Below are positions 7,887-16,286 of a stretch of DNA of 38,258 nucleotides, piece after piece. The notes beneath the pieces were generated by a model. The model was not told the origin of the DNA. It saw nothing but the letters and a program-made list of their open reading frames with translations, and searched no databases. Numbering within the stretch: the stretch's first letter is position 1; each line of letters opens with the position of its first letter. The position numbers and the translations under genes were made by a program. Where the stretch lies: NCBI GenBank assembly GCA_949284985.1, contig CASDWY010000026.1, positions 1 through 38,258 of the forward strand. Reading direction: 5' to 3'. The stretch is from an uncultured bacterium. Lineage in GTDB: Bacteria > Cyanobacteriota > Vampirovibrionia > Gastranaerophilales > Gastranaerophilaceae.

Positions 7887-8855
7887 ATGTTGCTTAGTTT
7901 GCTGTTTATTTTGGTAGTACTTTATTTCGTTTCAGCTGTAAAAATTGTTAAACAAGCAGAAGTAATGGTTATTGAGCGTTTGGGTAAGTTTCATAAAATT
8001 CTTAATTCAGGTCCAAACTTAATTGTTCCTATTATTGATGTACCTAGAGGTGTGCAATGGAAACAACAAATTAAAACTATTGATGGACGAATAATATATA
8101 CTGTTCAAGAAAGACATAAAATTGATCTTAGAGAATCTGTTTACGATTTTCCAAGACAAAATGTTATTACTAAGGATAATGTTTCTATTGGAATAAATGC
8201 ACTTATTTATTTTCAAATAGTTGATCCTAAAAGTGCGGTATATGAAATTCAAAATTTACCTGAAGCTATTGAAAAACTAACCCAAACAACGTTAAGAAAT
8301 ATTATTGGTGAAATGGATTTAGATGAAACATTTGTTTCCAGAGATACGATTAATAACAAGTTGAGAATAATATTGGACGAAGCTTCGCACAAGTGGGGCG
8401 TGAAAGTTAACAGGGTTGAACTTCAAGATATTATTCCTCCATCAGATATTCAAGCAGCAATGGAAAAACAGATGAAAGCTGAAAGAGAAAGACGAGCAGT
8501 AATATTGGAAGCAGAAGGCCAAAAACGTTCGGCAATTCTTAAGGCAGAAGGACAACGTGAATCAGAAATAGCAAATGCAGAAGGTGAAAAGCAAGCTGCA
8601 GTATTGCGAGCACAGGGGCTTGCAGAAGCGAGAGTTATGCAAGCAGAAGCAGAAGCAGAAGCGATTAGACGAACTATTGCTGCAATTGAGGGGCATGGTG
8701 AGCCGGATAAATATTTGATTGCTGTAAGATATCTTGAAACGCTTAAAAAAATGGTTGAAGGTAAAGATAATAAAGTTGTTTATATGCCATATGAAGCAAC
8801 CGGTATATTGTCATCAGTTGATGGTATTAAACAAATGTTAGACGCTTCTAAATAA
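7887..8855 (+). CDS. SPFH/band 7 (stomatin/QmcA-like) protein
   Basis: 322 residues: an N-terminal membrane helix (LLSLLFILVVLYFVSAVKIV), then the SPFH domain (VMVIERLGKFHKILNSGPNLIVPIIDV, ITKDNVSIGINALIYFQIVDP), then VNRVELQDIIPPSDIQAAMEKQMKAERERRA and a long Ala/Glu-rich coiled coil with repeated AEGQ/AEAE units (about 205-262). Such proteins oligomerise at the inner membrane and form scaffolds with NfeD. The sequence between the start of the SPFH domain and the VITKDNV strand (about residues 50-90, KTIDGRIIYTVQERHKIDLR) seems longer than in typical members. Co-transcribed with nfeD and followed by a bidirectional terminator. Confidence 0.9.
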   Translation: MLLSLLFILVVLYFVSAVKIVKQAEVMVIERLGKFHKILNSGPNLIVPIIDVPRGVQWKQQIKTIDGRIIYTVQERHKIDLRESVYDFPRQNVITKDNVSIGINALIYFQIVDPKSAVYEIQNLPEAIEKLTQTTLRNIIGEMDLDETFVSRDTINNKLRIILDEASHKWGVKVNRVELQDIIPPSDIQAAMEKQMKAERERRAVILEAEGQKRSAILKAEGQRESEIANAEGEKQAAVLRAQGLAEARVMQAEAEAEAIRRTIAAIEGHGEPDKYLIAVRYLETLKKMVEGKDNKVVYMPYEATGILSSVDGIKQMLDASK

Positions 8856-8865
8856 ATTTATTTAT

Positions 8866-8897
8866 AAAAAAAGTGGGTCTTATGACCCACTTTTTTG
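8866..8897. terminator. Bidirectional terminator between convergent genes
   Basis: AGTGGGTC (8872-8879) pairs with GACCCACT (8884-8891) around TTAT. A's precede and T's follow the stem, so both strands read as hairpin plus T-run. It serves the band 7 gene on plus and the EF-hand gene on minus. Confidence 0.85.
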
Positions 8898-8911
8898 TTT
8901 TATGTTTTATT

Positions 8912-10843
8912 TTAAACAATTTCATCTGGCTTGATTTTATTATCAACAGTTGTTTCTGTTGTAGAGGCTACAGTCTCTGTAGTGTTAGTTGCTTCAGTAG
9001 TTGCTGTTTCTTCGATGTTTTCATCTTCGTTTTCATTTTCATCTTCGTCTTCAACTCTGCTGAGCTCAGCACCTGTGTTATTTGCAGCTGATGCAGTAAC
9101 TTGAGCAAGTTCTTCTTCTTTGTTTGCAATATTATTTGCATCAGTTTCAATAATGTCTTCGGCATTTTCTACAGTGAGTTCTGTAGTCATGCGTTCAACA
9201 GCCATATAGTCTTCAGGACGTGCTGCGTAATTGAGTGCATCAGCAACTTCGTTTGGATCAAGCCCGAATGAGTAAGCTTCACCATACATATGTCCGTAGA
9301 ATAAATCATTGTATTCTTCAGTATTTTCGGTTTGTTTACCAAGTGTTTCTTCGCCATTTACTGTGAGAGTAAATTCTGCGACTCTGGTATTGCCGTTGAG
9401 GTTGGTTCCTTTCGCGTCGGCAATAGCTGTGTAAGATGCAAGGTCAAGTGATTCGAAACCAGATTCTTTAATTCCGTTGAAGCCATAGTTTCCGCCACCG
9501 GTTAGTGATTGGTCAACGTCTACAACTCTTATACCGCCTGCAGCTAGCTCATCTGCGGTTAAAGTATTGTCTCCATTGGTATCAAATGCAGCGAGTTCAG
9601 CCCATCCGTTTTGAGCACCAACAAATTCTTCAGCACCATCAAAGATGTTGTCACCGTCACGGTCTATTGCGAACATAAAGTTTCTATCGCCTTCGCGCCA
9701 TCCGATAGGGTCTGCAGAACCTTTGTTTCCGTTTTCATCTTCAGAACCTCTTTCGAATGTGCCGCCCCATAATGTTGCATATTGGTTTTCAAGTTCACGA
9801 TAAGCTTTTTCTGCGTTAAGTCCGTGACCAAAAGGTACCATAATATTTCCATTTTGTTCATTATATCCAACTTGTGCGCCACTGTAAATTTGACCAATTG
9901 CAAATCCGGCTTGAGTTACGTCCATACCAGATAAGTACATTAATTCTAGTGCAGAGTACTTGCTGAAATCAGCTTCTTCAACTGCTGCTGATTTTTCTTC
10001 CGGAGTCATTGCATCAAGTTCAGCTTTTCTTGCAGCATCTACTGTACCTGAACCTGTTAAAGACTCTTTCAGACTCTTTACTGCAGGGTTGCTATTAGAG
10101 AATTTGTCGTCGCTACCCGCAGGTTCTTTAAATGCGTCTATAATCTTATCACCAAGTGCTTCTTGAGATGGTGAGTAATATGGGCGTTCCATTGATTGTT
10201 GTATATCTGCACGTTCTTTCTTTTCAGGTACTTGTGCTTTTAATTGTTTTAACATATCAAGTGATGCTTCTGTTGTTTGATATTTTGCTTTGTTTTCATT
10301 TATACTGTCTAACATTGTTGCAATTTTATTGCTCAAACTTGTAATTTTTTGACCTTTTGAGTCCATTGCTTCCAAGTGGGCTTCCATAGCAGCTCCACCA
10401 GGTGCATTACCGTTTTTGAGCGAATTTGCTATGTACATTGGAATTTCTTCTTTTTCAATTTCACCTTTCATGTACATATTGTAAGCTTCATCTGTAGCTG
10501 CTGTAACAAGGTCTTGTTGCTCTTTAATATTTTTATCAGCTTGTTTGGAAGCTTGATATGATTCTTCGTTCAAGTCATTTACTAGAGAATTCATTTCTTC
10601 ATTAGCATATTTTTGTTGATTGTATACTTCATCAATTTCTGCTTGAATTTCATCAAGTAATGCTTCAAGTTGTTGAATTTGGCGTTCGATTGTTGCAGTA
10701 GTTCCTTCTGCATCTGAAGTATTCCAAATTTGAGTTGAGAATAAATTTGTAAGATCTGTTAATTGATCAGCAGTTACATTTCCTTTAATTGCGCTTAATT
10801 GACTTATAGCTGCGTCAAAACTGTTTACACTTTGAATGTTCAT
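8912..10843 (-). CDS. Large EF-hand/RTX-like calcium-binding protein, unknown role
   Basis: 643 residues without an N-terminal signal peptide or membrane helix. Residues about 45-110 and 155-205 are helical and Gln/Glu-rich, likely coiled coil. At 394-402 (DRDGDNIFD) and 421-432 (DTNGDNTLTADE) are two EF-hand-type calcium loops, linked by EEFVGAQNGWAELAAF. This 'D-D-DG-EEF-G-NG-ELA-D-NGD' layout matches the calcium-binding segment of many RTX/type I-secreted proteins. The last ~55 residues are acidic then Thr-rich (DENENEDENIEE, TTETVASTTETT). No nonapeptide RTX repeats are visible. It starts with GAGGT upstream of ATG, stands alone as a transcript, and has more balanced codon use than its neighbours, suggesting high expression. 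Secretion is possible but unproved. Confidence 0.75.
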   Translation of the reverse strand: MNIQSVNSFDAAISQLSAIKGNVTADQLTDLTNLFSTQIWNTSDAEGTTATIERQIQQLEALLDEIQAEIDEVYNQQKYANEEMNSLVNDLNEESYQASKQADKNIKEQQDLVTAATDEAYNMYMKGEIEKEEIPMYIANSLKNGNAPGGAAMEAHLEAMDSKGQKITSLSNKIATMLDSINENKAKYQTTEASLDMLKQLKAQVPEKKERADIQQSMERPYYSPSQEALGDKIIDAFKEPAGSDDKFSNSNPAVKSLKESLTGSGTVDAARKAELDAMTPEEKSAAVEEADFSKYSALELMYLSGMDVTQAGFAIGQIYSGAQVGYNEQNGNIMVPFGHGLNAEKAYRELENQYATLWGGTFERGSEDENGNKGSADPIGWREGDRNFMFAIDRDGDNIFDGAEEFVGAQNGWAELAAFDTNGDNTLTADELAAGGIRVVDVDQSLTGGGNYGFNGIKESGFESLDLASYTAIADAKGTNLNGNTRVAEFTLTVNGEETLGKQTENTEEYNDLFYGHMYGEAYSFGLDPNEVADALNYAARPEDYMAVERMTTELTVENAEDIIETDANNIANKEEELAQVTASAANNTGAELSRVEDEDENENEDENIEETATTEATNTTETVASTTETTVDNKIKPDEIV

Positions 10844-10907
10844 AAGATATTACCTCGATTAAACCACACATCCATGTAAAAACAAAAATTTAAGGGTAAT
10901 TTCAAGT

Positions 10908-10979
10908 TTCGATATATATTTAACATATCTTTACAATATACTCCTTATATTATGTCTTCCATGCATTTTATATATCGAA
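10908..10979. repeat. Spaced 11-bp inverted repeat
   Basis: TTCGATATATA at 10908-10918 and its exact reverse complement TATATATCGAA at 10969-10979 are 50 bases apart, 65-135 bases upstream of the EF-hand gene start. Could be a two-site operator or an RNA stem in the leader. Confidence 0.6.
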
Positions 10980-11095
10980 GCATGTTTTTAAAAACTTTAG
11001 TTAATTTTATGTTGAAGTTTACAATTGTTAATATTTTCAAAGAAGCTTTGAGCAATAGCCTTGTTATTATTAAGTTGTAGCTGTTTGTAATATAT

Positions 11096-11123
11096 AAAAG
11101 ACCTCTTTAAAAAGAGGTCTTTT
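11096..11123. terminator. Terminator after the HPF gene
   Basis: AAAAGACCTCT (11096-11106) pairs with AGAGGTCTTTT (11113-11123). On the minus strand it lies 27 bases after the HPF stop codon. The stem is A/T-flanked on both sides and so may work in both directions. Confidence 0.8.
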
Positions 11124-11149
11124 AGAAAATTGAATTATTTAATTTTGGG

Positions 11150-11527
11150 TTATTCTGCTTCAACAATAACGTCTTCTTCGTCTTTTATTGTAGAAGTTGT
11201 ATCTTTTCTGATTGAATCAGTATATGATTTTGCTTTATTTTTTTCTTTATATTTTTTAACTTGTCTATCTAATTTATCTGCTACCAGATCAATGCTTGCA
11301 TACATAGACTCAGCGGTTTCTGCAACTTGAACTTGACCGGTTGTAAATTTGCAGCTAACTTCGGCTGTATGATTTTCTGCTACTGATGGATTTTTGATAA
11401 CGCTTAAAACTACATCAATACCTGTAATTTGGTCATAGTGGTTTGCTACTTTACCTATTTTTTCTTTGGCGTAAGCTTTAATCGCATCTGTGATTTCAAT
11501 GTTGCGTCCGTTTACGTATATACGCAT
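11150..11527 (-). CDS. hpf: Short ribosome hibernation promoting factor
   Basis: 125 residues from the preferred ATG at 11527. An in-frame ATG 12 bases upstream (11539) overlaps the GGAGG (complement of 11533-11537) that serves the second ATG at a 5-base spacing, so I take the second. The HPF/RaiA fold is clear: MRIYVNGRNIEITDAIKAYAKEKI, then IDVVLSVIK, TAEVSCKF, VQVAETAESMYASIDLVADKLDRQVKKYKEK. The basic helix after DKLDRQ is the rRNA-contact region. The acidic tail (KDEEDVIVEAE) replaces the dimerising C-terminal domain of long HPF, so this is the short type, which acts with a separate dimerisation factor in gamma-proteobacteria. It binds the 30S decoding region in slow growth. Confidence 0.88.
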   Translation of the reverse strand: MRIYVNGRNIEITDAIKAYAKEKIGKVANHYDQITGIDVVLSVIKNPSVAENHTAEVSCKFTTGQVQVAETAESMYASIDLVADKLDRQVKKYKEKNKAKSYTDSIRKDTTSTIKDEEDVIVEAE

Positions 11528-11623
11528 ATTTGCCTCCATAAATTGTTGTACTTATTTAGTATAAACTATAACTGTTAAAAATTAAAGCCTTTTTAGGGTT
11601 CTTTTAAAAAATGTATATATTAA

Positions 11624-12160
11624 TTAATAATTTTGTGATTGAGTTTCTTCGTCTTCGTCTTTGAGCATAGAAAGATCTCTATTGTAGGAACTATCGAAGT
11701 CTTCTGGGAGCATGTCTGTATCCGGCCAAATTGTATCTTCATCAAAACGGCAAGCACAGAGGTTGTCTGTGGAAGATAAATCGGTATTTGTTAAATCTGT
11801 TCCATTGAATGTAGTGCCAGAGGTATCTGTTTCTGTCATATTACAGTATGAGAGAGTAGCGTAAGAAAAATCAGCACCTATAAGAAGACTTTCTGAAAAG
11901 TCGCACTCAATTAAAGTTGAGCGAGTGAAATCTACAGAAGTCAGATCACAATTTGCAAAAGAAACGCAAGAAAATTCACTGTCAGAAAAACTGGAGCCTG
12001 AAAAATCTATGTTTGTGAGATTAACATCAGAGAGTGTGCAGTTATTAAAATGAGTTTCAGTTAGGTCAAGTTCTTCATCTGTGGAGTTGCGAAGCTCATT
12101 GAACGCAGGTGCATCATTTAGAATTAAATCTGTAAGTTCTTCTTTTGTGTATTGTGACAT
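11624..12160 (-). CDS. Pentapeptide-repeat protein
   Basis: 178 residues. Residues about 30-135 are built from A(D/N)LXX-like five-residue units, e.g. LTETHFNNCTLSDVNLTNIDF, DFSESLLIGADFSYATLSYCN, TDLTNTDLSSTDN, with Phe/Leu at every fifth position; this folds as a right-handed quadrilateral beta-helix. Serine, threonine and acidic residues dominate the outward positions, giving a negatively charged surface like DNA-mimicking members, but function is not inferable. The N-terminal ~30 residues (YTKEELTDLILN) are helical, the acidic tail DEDEETQSQ is disordered. It lies 20 bases after the response regulator gene, in the same operon. Confidence 0.85.
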   Translation of the reverse strand: MSQYTKEELTDLILNDAPAFNELRNSTDEELDLTETHFNNCTLSDVNLTNIDFSGSSFSDSEFSCVSFANCDLTSVDFTRSTLIECDFSESLLIGADFSYATLSYCNMTETDTSGTTFNGTDLTNTDLSSTDNLCACRFDEDTIWPDTDMLPEDFDSSYNRDLSMLKDEDEETQSQNY

Positions 12161-12180
12161 TGATAATCTCCTTTAATAGT

Positions 12181-12804
12181 TTAATCTGTAATTTTCATTT
12201 GCATAGCAACCAGAACTGCTTGTGTTCGATTTTTTACTTTTAATTTTTTAAATATATTATTTAGATGAGCTTTAACAGTATATTCTTTTACAAAGAGTTC
12301 TTTAGCAATTGTATCATTTTTGGCACCTTTGGCAACGAGTTTAAGAACTTCTTTTTCGCGTTCTGTTAAGGGTTCTATATCTTGTGCAACATCTATATTT
12401 ATTTCGGTATTTTGGGAGGCTTCTTGTTGCCATTTTGTTCTTCTAAGCAGGGCTTCTATCCGAGCCAGGAGGTTTGGCAAGATAAATGGTTTTGTTATAT
12501 AATCATCTGCACCGGCTCTTAGACCTGAAACTTGTTTACTTTCTTCGTTTACGGCAGTTAGCATTATAATAGACAGGTGTTTTAGTTTATTATCGTTTCT
12601 AATTGCTTTGAGTGTTTGCCAGCCATCCATAACAGGCATCATTACGTCGAGTAATACTATATCAAAGTTGTTATTTTTTTGTAGTATTTTGAGTGCTTGT
12701 AAGCCGTTTGTAGCAATTTCAACGTCATATCCGTACATTGGTAATGCATCTGCTATATATTTAGGGTTGTCATCTACAATTAAGATGTTTCCAATTGAGC
12801 TCAT
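12181..12804 (-). CDS. NarL/LuxR-type response regulator
   Basis: 207 residues. The receiver domain (about 5-125) has the acidic pair in ILIVDDNPKY, the phospho-acceptor Asp in FDIVLLDVMMPVMDGW, the Thr in IIMLTA and Lys in DDYITKPF, so it should be phosphorylatable. A linker leads to a C-terminal GerE/LuxR helix-turn-helix (PLTEREKEVLKLVAKGAKND, then TIAKELFVKEYTVKAHLNNIFKKL). It is expected to bind DNA on phosphorylation. No kinase gene adjoins it directly; the nearest is the kinase at 18906. It lies between the TPR gene (59 bases upstream) and the pentapeptide gene. Confidence 0.9.
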   Translation of the reverse strand: MSSIGNILIVDDNPKYIADALPMYGYDVEIATNGLQALKILQKNNNFDIVLLDVMMPVMDGWQTLKAIRNDNKLKHLSIIMLTAVNEESKQVSGLRAGADDYITKPFILPNLLARIEALLRRTKWQQEASQNTEINIDVAQDIEPLTEREKEVLKLVAKGAKNDTIAKELFVKEYTVKAHLNNIFKKLKVKNRTQAVLVAMQMKITD

Positions 12805-12863
12805 TGTATAGTCCTTCTTAGGTATTATATATTATTTAATACTGATTTTAATGATGCTACATC

Positions 12864-14459
12864 CTATAAATTGAGGGTATTTAATTCTTTTTGTGCAGGT
12901 GTATAATTTGGATTTAGTTTTAAAGATTTTTTAAAACTTGCTGCAGCTGCTGATGTTTTGGAATTATATTTATGCAAAAGCCCTTCAAGATAGTAGTATT
13001 TATAATTTTCTTTGTTTGATATGCGTACCGAGAGCAAGTATTTTTCAGCAAGCTCAATATTATTGTTTAAAAGGTTTATTTCTGCAAGATCAATCCAGGC
13101 ATCATTATTAAAGGCATTTAGCGATAAGGCTTTACGCAAGTATTCCATTTGCTTTTCCGGATAGATTTCTGACATAATGTAGTATAAGTTCGATGAGGTT
13201 GGCTTTTTAAGAAGGATAGATGCACATATTTCTTTTGCTTTAGTTGTTTCACCGGTACGATTTAATAGTTGTGCAATAAGAGCGCTTATGCTCAAATCAG
13301 ATTTTGCATATTTTTGTGCTTGGTTATAGTATGACAAAGCAGCTTCATATGTTCCGGTCATTTTTTCTACTGTTCCTAAACCTTTAAGTGCCGGGGCATA
13401 TTTTTTGTTGTATGTTAGGGCTTTGTTATAGGCTTCTTTGGCTTTGGTGTATTCTCCTATGTTTAATTGGATATCTCCAAGCAGGGTATATGCTTCATAA
13501 TTCTTTCTTTTGGCTGAAATACTGTTGTTTGCTTCTTTTGTTGCTCGATTGTATTCTCCAATTAGCAAGAAATAATTTGCAAGATGTAATTTTGATTTAG
13601 CTGTATCTTTAAAGTAGTTTGCTAGGGTGTATTGGTATTGGACGTCAATTCCCAGCTGAAATTTATCAATAATGAATCCAAGAGTTTTAATTTTATTGAG
13701 AATTTTTAGTGATTCATTATAGTTTTTAGTTTCACAAAGTATTTTTGCTTTATATTGCATATAAAATGGAGAGTTCTTTTTTATATTGAGTGCTTTGTTT
13801 ATTGAATTTAAAGCTTTGCCAAATTCCCCGGATTCATAATAAGCTTGGGACATAATATAGTTTGCGTAATCTGACTTTTTAAGAAGATTTGAATGTTTTG
13901 ACAGTTCTTTTACAGTTTCCTTTGACAGGTTGTTATAGTATATGTCCGCATACAGTTCTGCAAGAAGAATTTCTTCGTCATAAGTTAAAGCAATCGACGG
14001 GAAAAATATTGTTTTTATAGAGTCTGTTTGAGTTTTATACAATTCTGCATCAGCAATTTGGTTTATTGCATGTTGAGAAAGAGTAAAAAAACCAATATTT
14101 GCAAGTTTATATGCCATTAAAAGGGCTTGAAAGTCATTATTGCCGGACGCCATTACGGCTTTAGTATAGTCACTGTATGCGGCTGTTATATTTGATTGGG
14201 CAAATTTATCATCTCCGCTTATAAAATATTTTCCGAAACTATTTTTATTGGATGAAATTTCAGAAATACTTTCTGTTGAAGATATTCCATCAAGAGTAAT
14301 GAGTTTTATTAAATCGTTATTGATTTTATTGCGGTTTACGTTAATTTCAATTGACGATGGAGAAGCTTTAGGGGATTGCAGATTTAAATGTACCTCTTGA
14401 GCCGAGGCATATGATATTGTCGCAATTAAGATTGTCAGTACTAGTAAAAAATTTTTCAT
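12864..14459 (-). CDS. Exported TPR-repeat protein
   Basis: 531 residues with a signal peptide (MKNFLLVLTILIATISYASA, cleavage before QEVHL). Most of the rest is tetratricopeptide-like helix pairs; clear units include AYYESGEFGKALNSINKAL, AYTLLGDIQLNIGEYTKAKEAYNKAL, ALKGLGTVEKMTGTYEAALSYYNQA and LHKYNSKTSAAAASFKKSLKLNPNY. It is probably a periplasmic or membrane-associated scaffold. Only five bases separate it from the HD-GYP gene upstream, so they are co-transcribed, and it may help that protein's pathway at the envelope. Confidence 0.85.
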   Translation of the reverse strand: MKNFLLVLTILIATISYASAQEVHLNLQSPKASPSSIEINVNRNKINNDLIKLITLDGISSTESISEISSNKNSFGKYFISGDDKFAQSNITAAYSDYTKAVMASGNNDFQALLMAYKLANIGFFTLSQHAINQIADAELYKTQTDSIKTIFFPSIALTYDEEILLAELYADIYYNNLSKETVKELSKHSNLLKKSDYANYIMSQAYYESGEFGKALNSINKALNIKKNSPFYMQYKAKILCETKNYNESLKILNKIKTLGFIIDKFQLGIDVQYQYTLANYFKDTAKSKLHLANYFLLIGEYNRATKEANNSISAKRKNYEAYTLLGDIQLNIGEYTKAKEAYNKALTYNKKYAPALKGLGTVEKMTGTYEAALSYYNQAQKYAKSDLSISALIAQLLNRTGETTKAKEICASILLKKPTSSNLYYIMSEIYPEKQMEYLRKALSLNAFNNDAWIDLAEINLLNNNIELAEKYLLSVRISNKENYKYYYLEGLLHKYNSKTSAAAASFKKSLKLNPNYTPAQKELNTLNL

Positions 14460-14464
14460 AGTTT

Positions 14465-16207
14465 TTATATTCCTGTTGATTTATTAGTATAATATACGTT
14501 AAATAAATCAACAAAATAACGCTGGTGTTCATTTATCGCGTCAGTAGTTGATAGCGTATCGTATAAATTTTTCATAGTATATTGGTGTAATATTTCTCTA
14601 TGTTCGTCTGTTAGTGAAGAATTGTATTCAGTAAGAAAAACATCAACCATTTTGTCACATGGTATTTGGAAAAAGGCTTTAACTATTTTGGGATCAAAAT
14701 GTGAGCCAGCTCCGTTTTTAATTATATTCATAGCTTCAATTATTGGCATTTTGTCACGGTAATGACGTTTTGAGGTGATTGCATCAAAAACATCTGCTAC
14801 AGCTAAAATACGACCACCCAAGAGTATTTCTTCACCTTTGAGCTTTTTAAAATATCCGCTGCCATCGAATTTTTCGTGGTGAGATGCTGCTATATCTGCA
14901 ACTTGAGCATATTGATCCGATAAATAAATTTTGCTCAAGATTTCGTGTGTAATATAAGCGTGTTGTTGAATATGAGCGTATTCTTCTGGGGTAAGTTTTC
15001 CTTCTTTTTGAAGTACTGAATCCCGTATGCCGATTTTACCTATATCGTGAAGAGTTGCTGCGTGTTTGATGACTTCTTTTTCATCGTCATTTAAGTTTAG
15101 GATATTGCATATGAGTTGGGCATACATACAAACACGACTTGAATGACCTGATGTTATTTTGTCTCTTGCGTCTATTGAAGCGGCAAGCGTATCTATAAAA
15201 CTTGCAAATAGGCGTTTTTGATCTTCTAACATTTTTTGTTGATAGTTAAAAAGCATTGTATTTTCAAGTGCAATGCCGGCGCTTGAGCCTAAGGCGATTA
15301 GGATATCTTCATCTTCACTTGTAAAAACACCATCTTTTTTATTCAAAACTTGAAATACGCCAATTATTTCGTGTTTAAGATTTCTTATTGGCATGCAAAG
15401 GATGGTTTTTGTAGTATAACCTGTTTGGTTATCTATTTCCTTGTTAAAGCGATCATCGTTGTATGCATCTTTTATATTTATAGTGTTACCTGTCATTGCA
15501 GAGTGACCGGCTAAACCTTTGCTGGCAGAAAATCTTATTTCTTGTGAACCCATTCCGGTTGCAACTTTTGACCATAATTCAAGTTTTTCTTTATCTAGTA
15601 AAAATACTGTACATCTATCTGCATTTAAAGCGTTTGCTGTTTCAGTAGCAATAGTTTCTAAAAGAGAATCAAGATTAGTTTCTGCGGATACTAATCTTCC
15701 TATTTTGAGCAAACTTAATAGTGTAGAATTTTTTGTTTGGTTGCTCAGTTTTTGTTCAATAAAATCAATAGAATTTTGAGTTTTTTCAAAAATTTTATTT
15801 AAAAATAGAGCGCTTTTTTCTTTTAAAATTGCTATATTAGTTTCTTGATTTAATTTTTGAAGTATAATTTTTGCTTCATGTAGATTATTTTCATAGAAGC
15901 ATATTATACCGCTTACAAACCTATTAGAGTCTATAGCATCTTGATATTGTGTTTTTTGTGCAAGAAATTTAGCTTCTTCGATTATTTTCAGTGTTGTATC
16001 GAAATCATCTGTTTTTAATAAGTAGCCGCATAAAGCCATCCAGGATAAGCAGATAGAAACTCCTTGTGGTTGTTTTGCGGAGGCGTAATTTTTTATTGCT
16101 TCTTTTAGGATATTTAAGGCATATTTGAAGTCAGATTTATCTAGTGCTTCAAGTGCCTGAAGAAGTGTTTTGTCTGTTTTTGTTGAATTTATTGTAGTGT
16201 TTGGCAT
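14465..16207 (-). CDS. GAF and HD-GYP domain phosphodiesterase
   Basis: 580 residues. N-terminal ~150 residues are TPR-like helices (LQALEALDKSDFKYALNILK), followed by a GAF domain (about 165-318; NADRCTVFLLD, GLAGHSAMTGNTINIKDAYN, CMPIRN, GVFQVLNKK) and an HD-GYP domain (about 335-510). Metal-binding residues are in place: H355, H387-D388, H416, H443-H444 and D448. The signature loop reads HHEKFDGSGYF instead of HHE..DG.GYP, the proline being Phe453. HD-GYP enzymes hydrolyse c-di-GMP, or cGAMP in some groups. The GAF domain presumably senses a small ligand. Lies divergent to the glycosyltransferase gene. Confidence 0.9.
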   Translation of the reverse strand: MPNTTINSTKTDKTLLQALEALDKSDFKYALNILKEAIKNYASAKQPQGVSICLSWMALCGYLLKTDDFDTTLKIIEEAKFLAQKTQYQDAIDSNRFVSGIICFYENNLHEAKIILQKLNQETNIAILKEKSALFLNKIFEKTQNSIDFIEQKLSNQTKNSTLLSLLKIGRLVSAETNLDSLLETIATETANALNADRCTVFLLDKEKLELWSKVATGMGSQEIRFSASKGLAGHSAMTGNTINIKDAYNDDRFNKEIDNQTGYTTKTILCMPIRNLKHEIIGVFQVLNKKDGVFTSEDEDILIALGSSAGIALENTMLFNYQQKMLEDQKRLFASFIDTLAASIDARDKITSGHSSRVCMYAQLICNILNLNDDEKEVIKHAATLHDIGKIGIRDSVLQKEGKLTPEEYAHIQQHAYITHEILSKIYLSDQYAQVADIAASHHEKFDGSGYFKKLKGEEILLGGRILAVADVFDAITSKRHYRDKMPIIEAMNIIKNGAGSHFDPKIVKAFFQIPCDKMVDVFLTEYNSSLTDEHREILHQYTMKNLYDTLSTTDAINEHQRYFVDLFNVYYTNKSTGI

Positions 16208-16286
16208 TAATTATATTAATCCTGTTATACTTATGTTATTATTATATAATATTACATTATTATTTACTATATAGCAAAGGATTTTT

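Larger units (their letters stand above)
10844..11149. other. Intergenic region upstream of the EF-hand gene
   Basis: 306 bases without a gene. It holds the HPF terminator (11096-11123) and a spaced perfect inverted repeat (10908-10979). It presumably also contains the promoter of the EF-hand gene on the minus strand, but I could not assign -35/-10 boxes with confidence. Confidence 0.6.

Noticed and set aside
8019-8252. Antisense open frames inside conserved genes (for example in band 7, secY, recF)
   Set aside because: Their translations have no domain-like content and they sit opposite clearly conserved coding sequence.
11537-11539. First ATG of the HPF gene
   Set aside because: It overlaps the GGAGG that serves the ATG at 11527.
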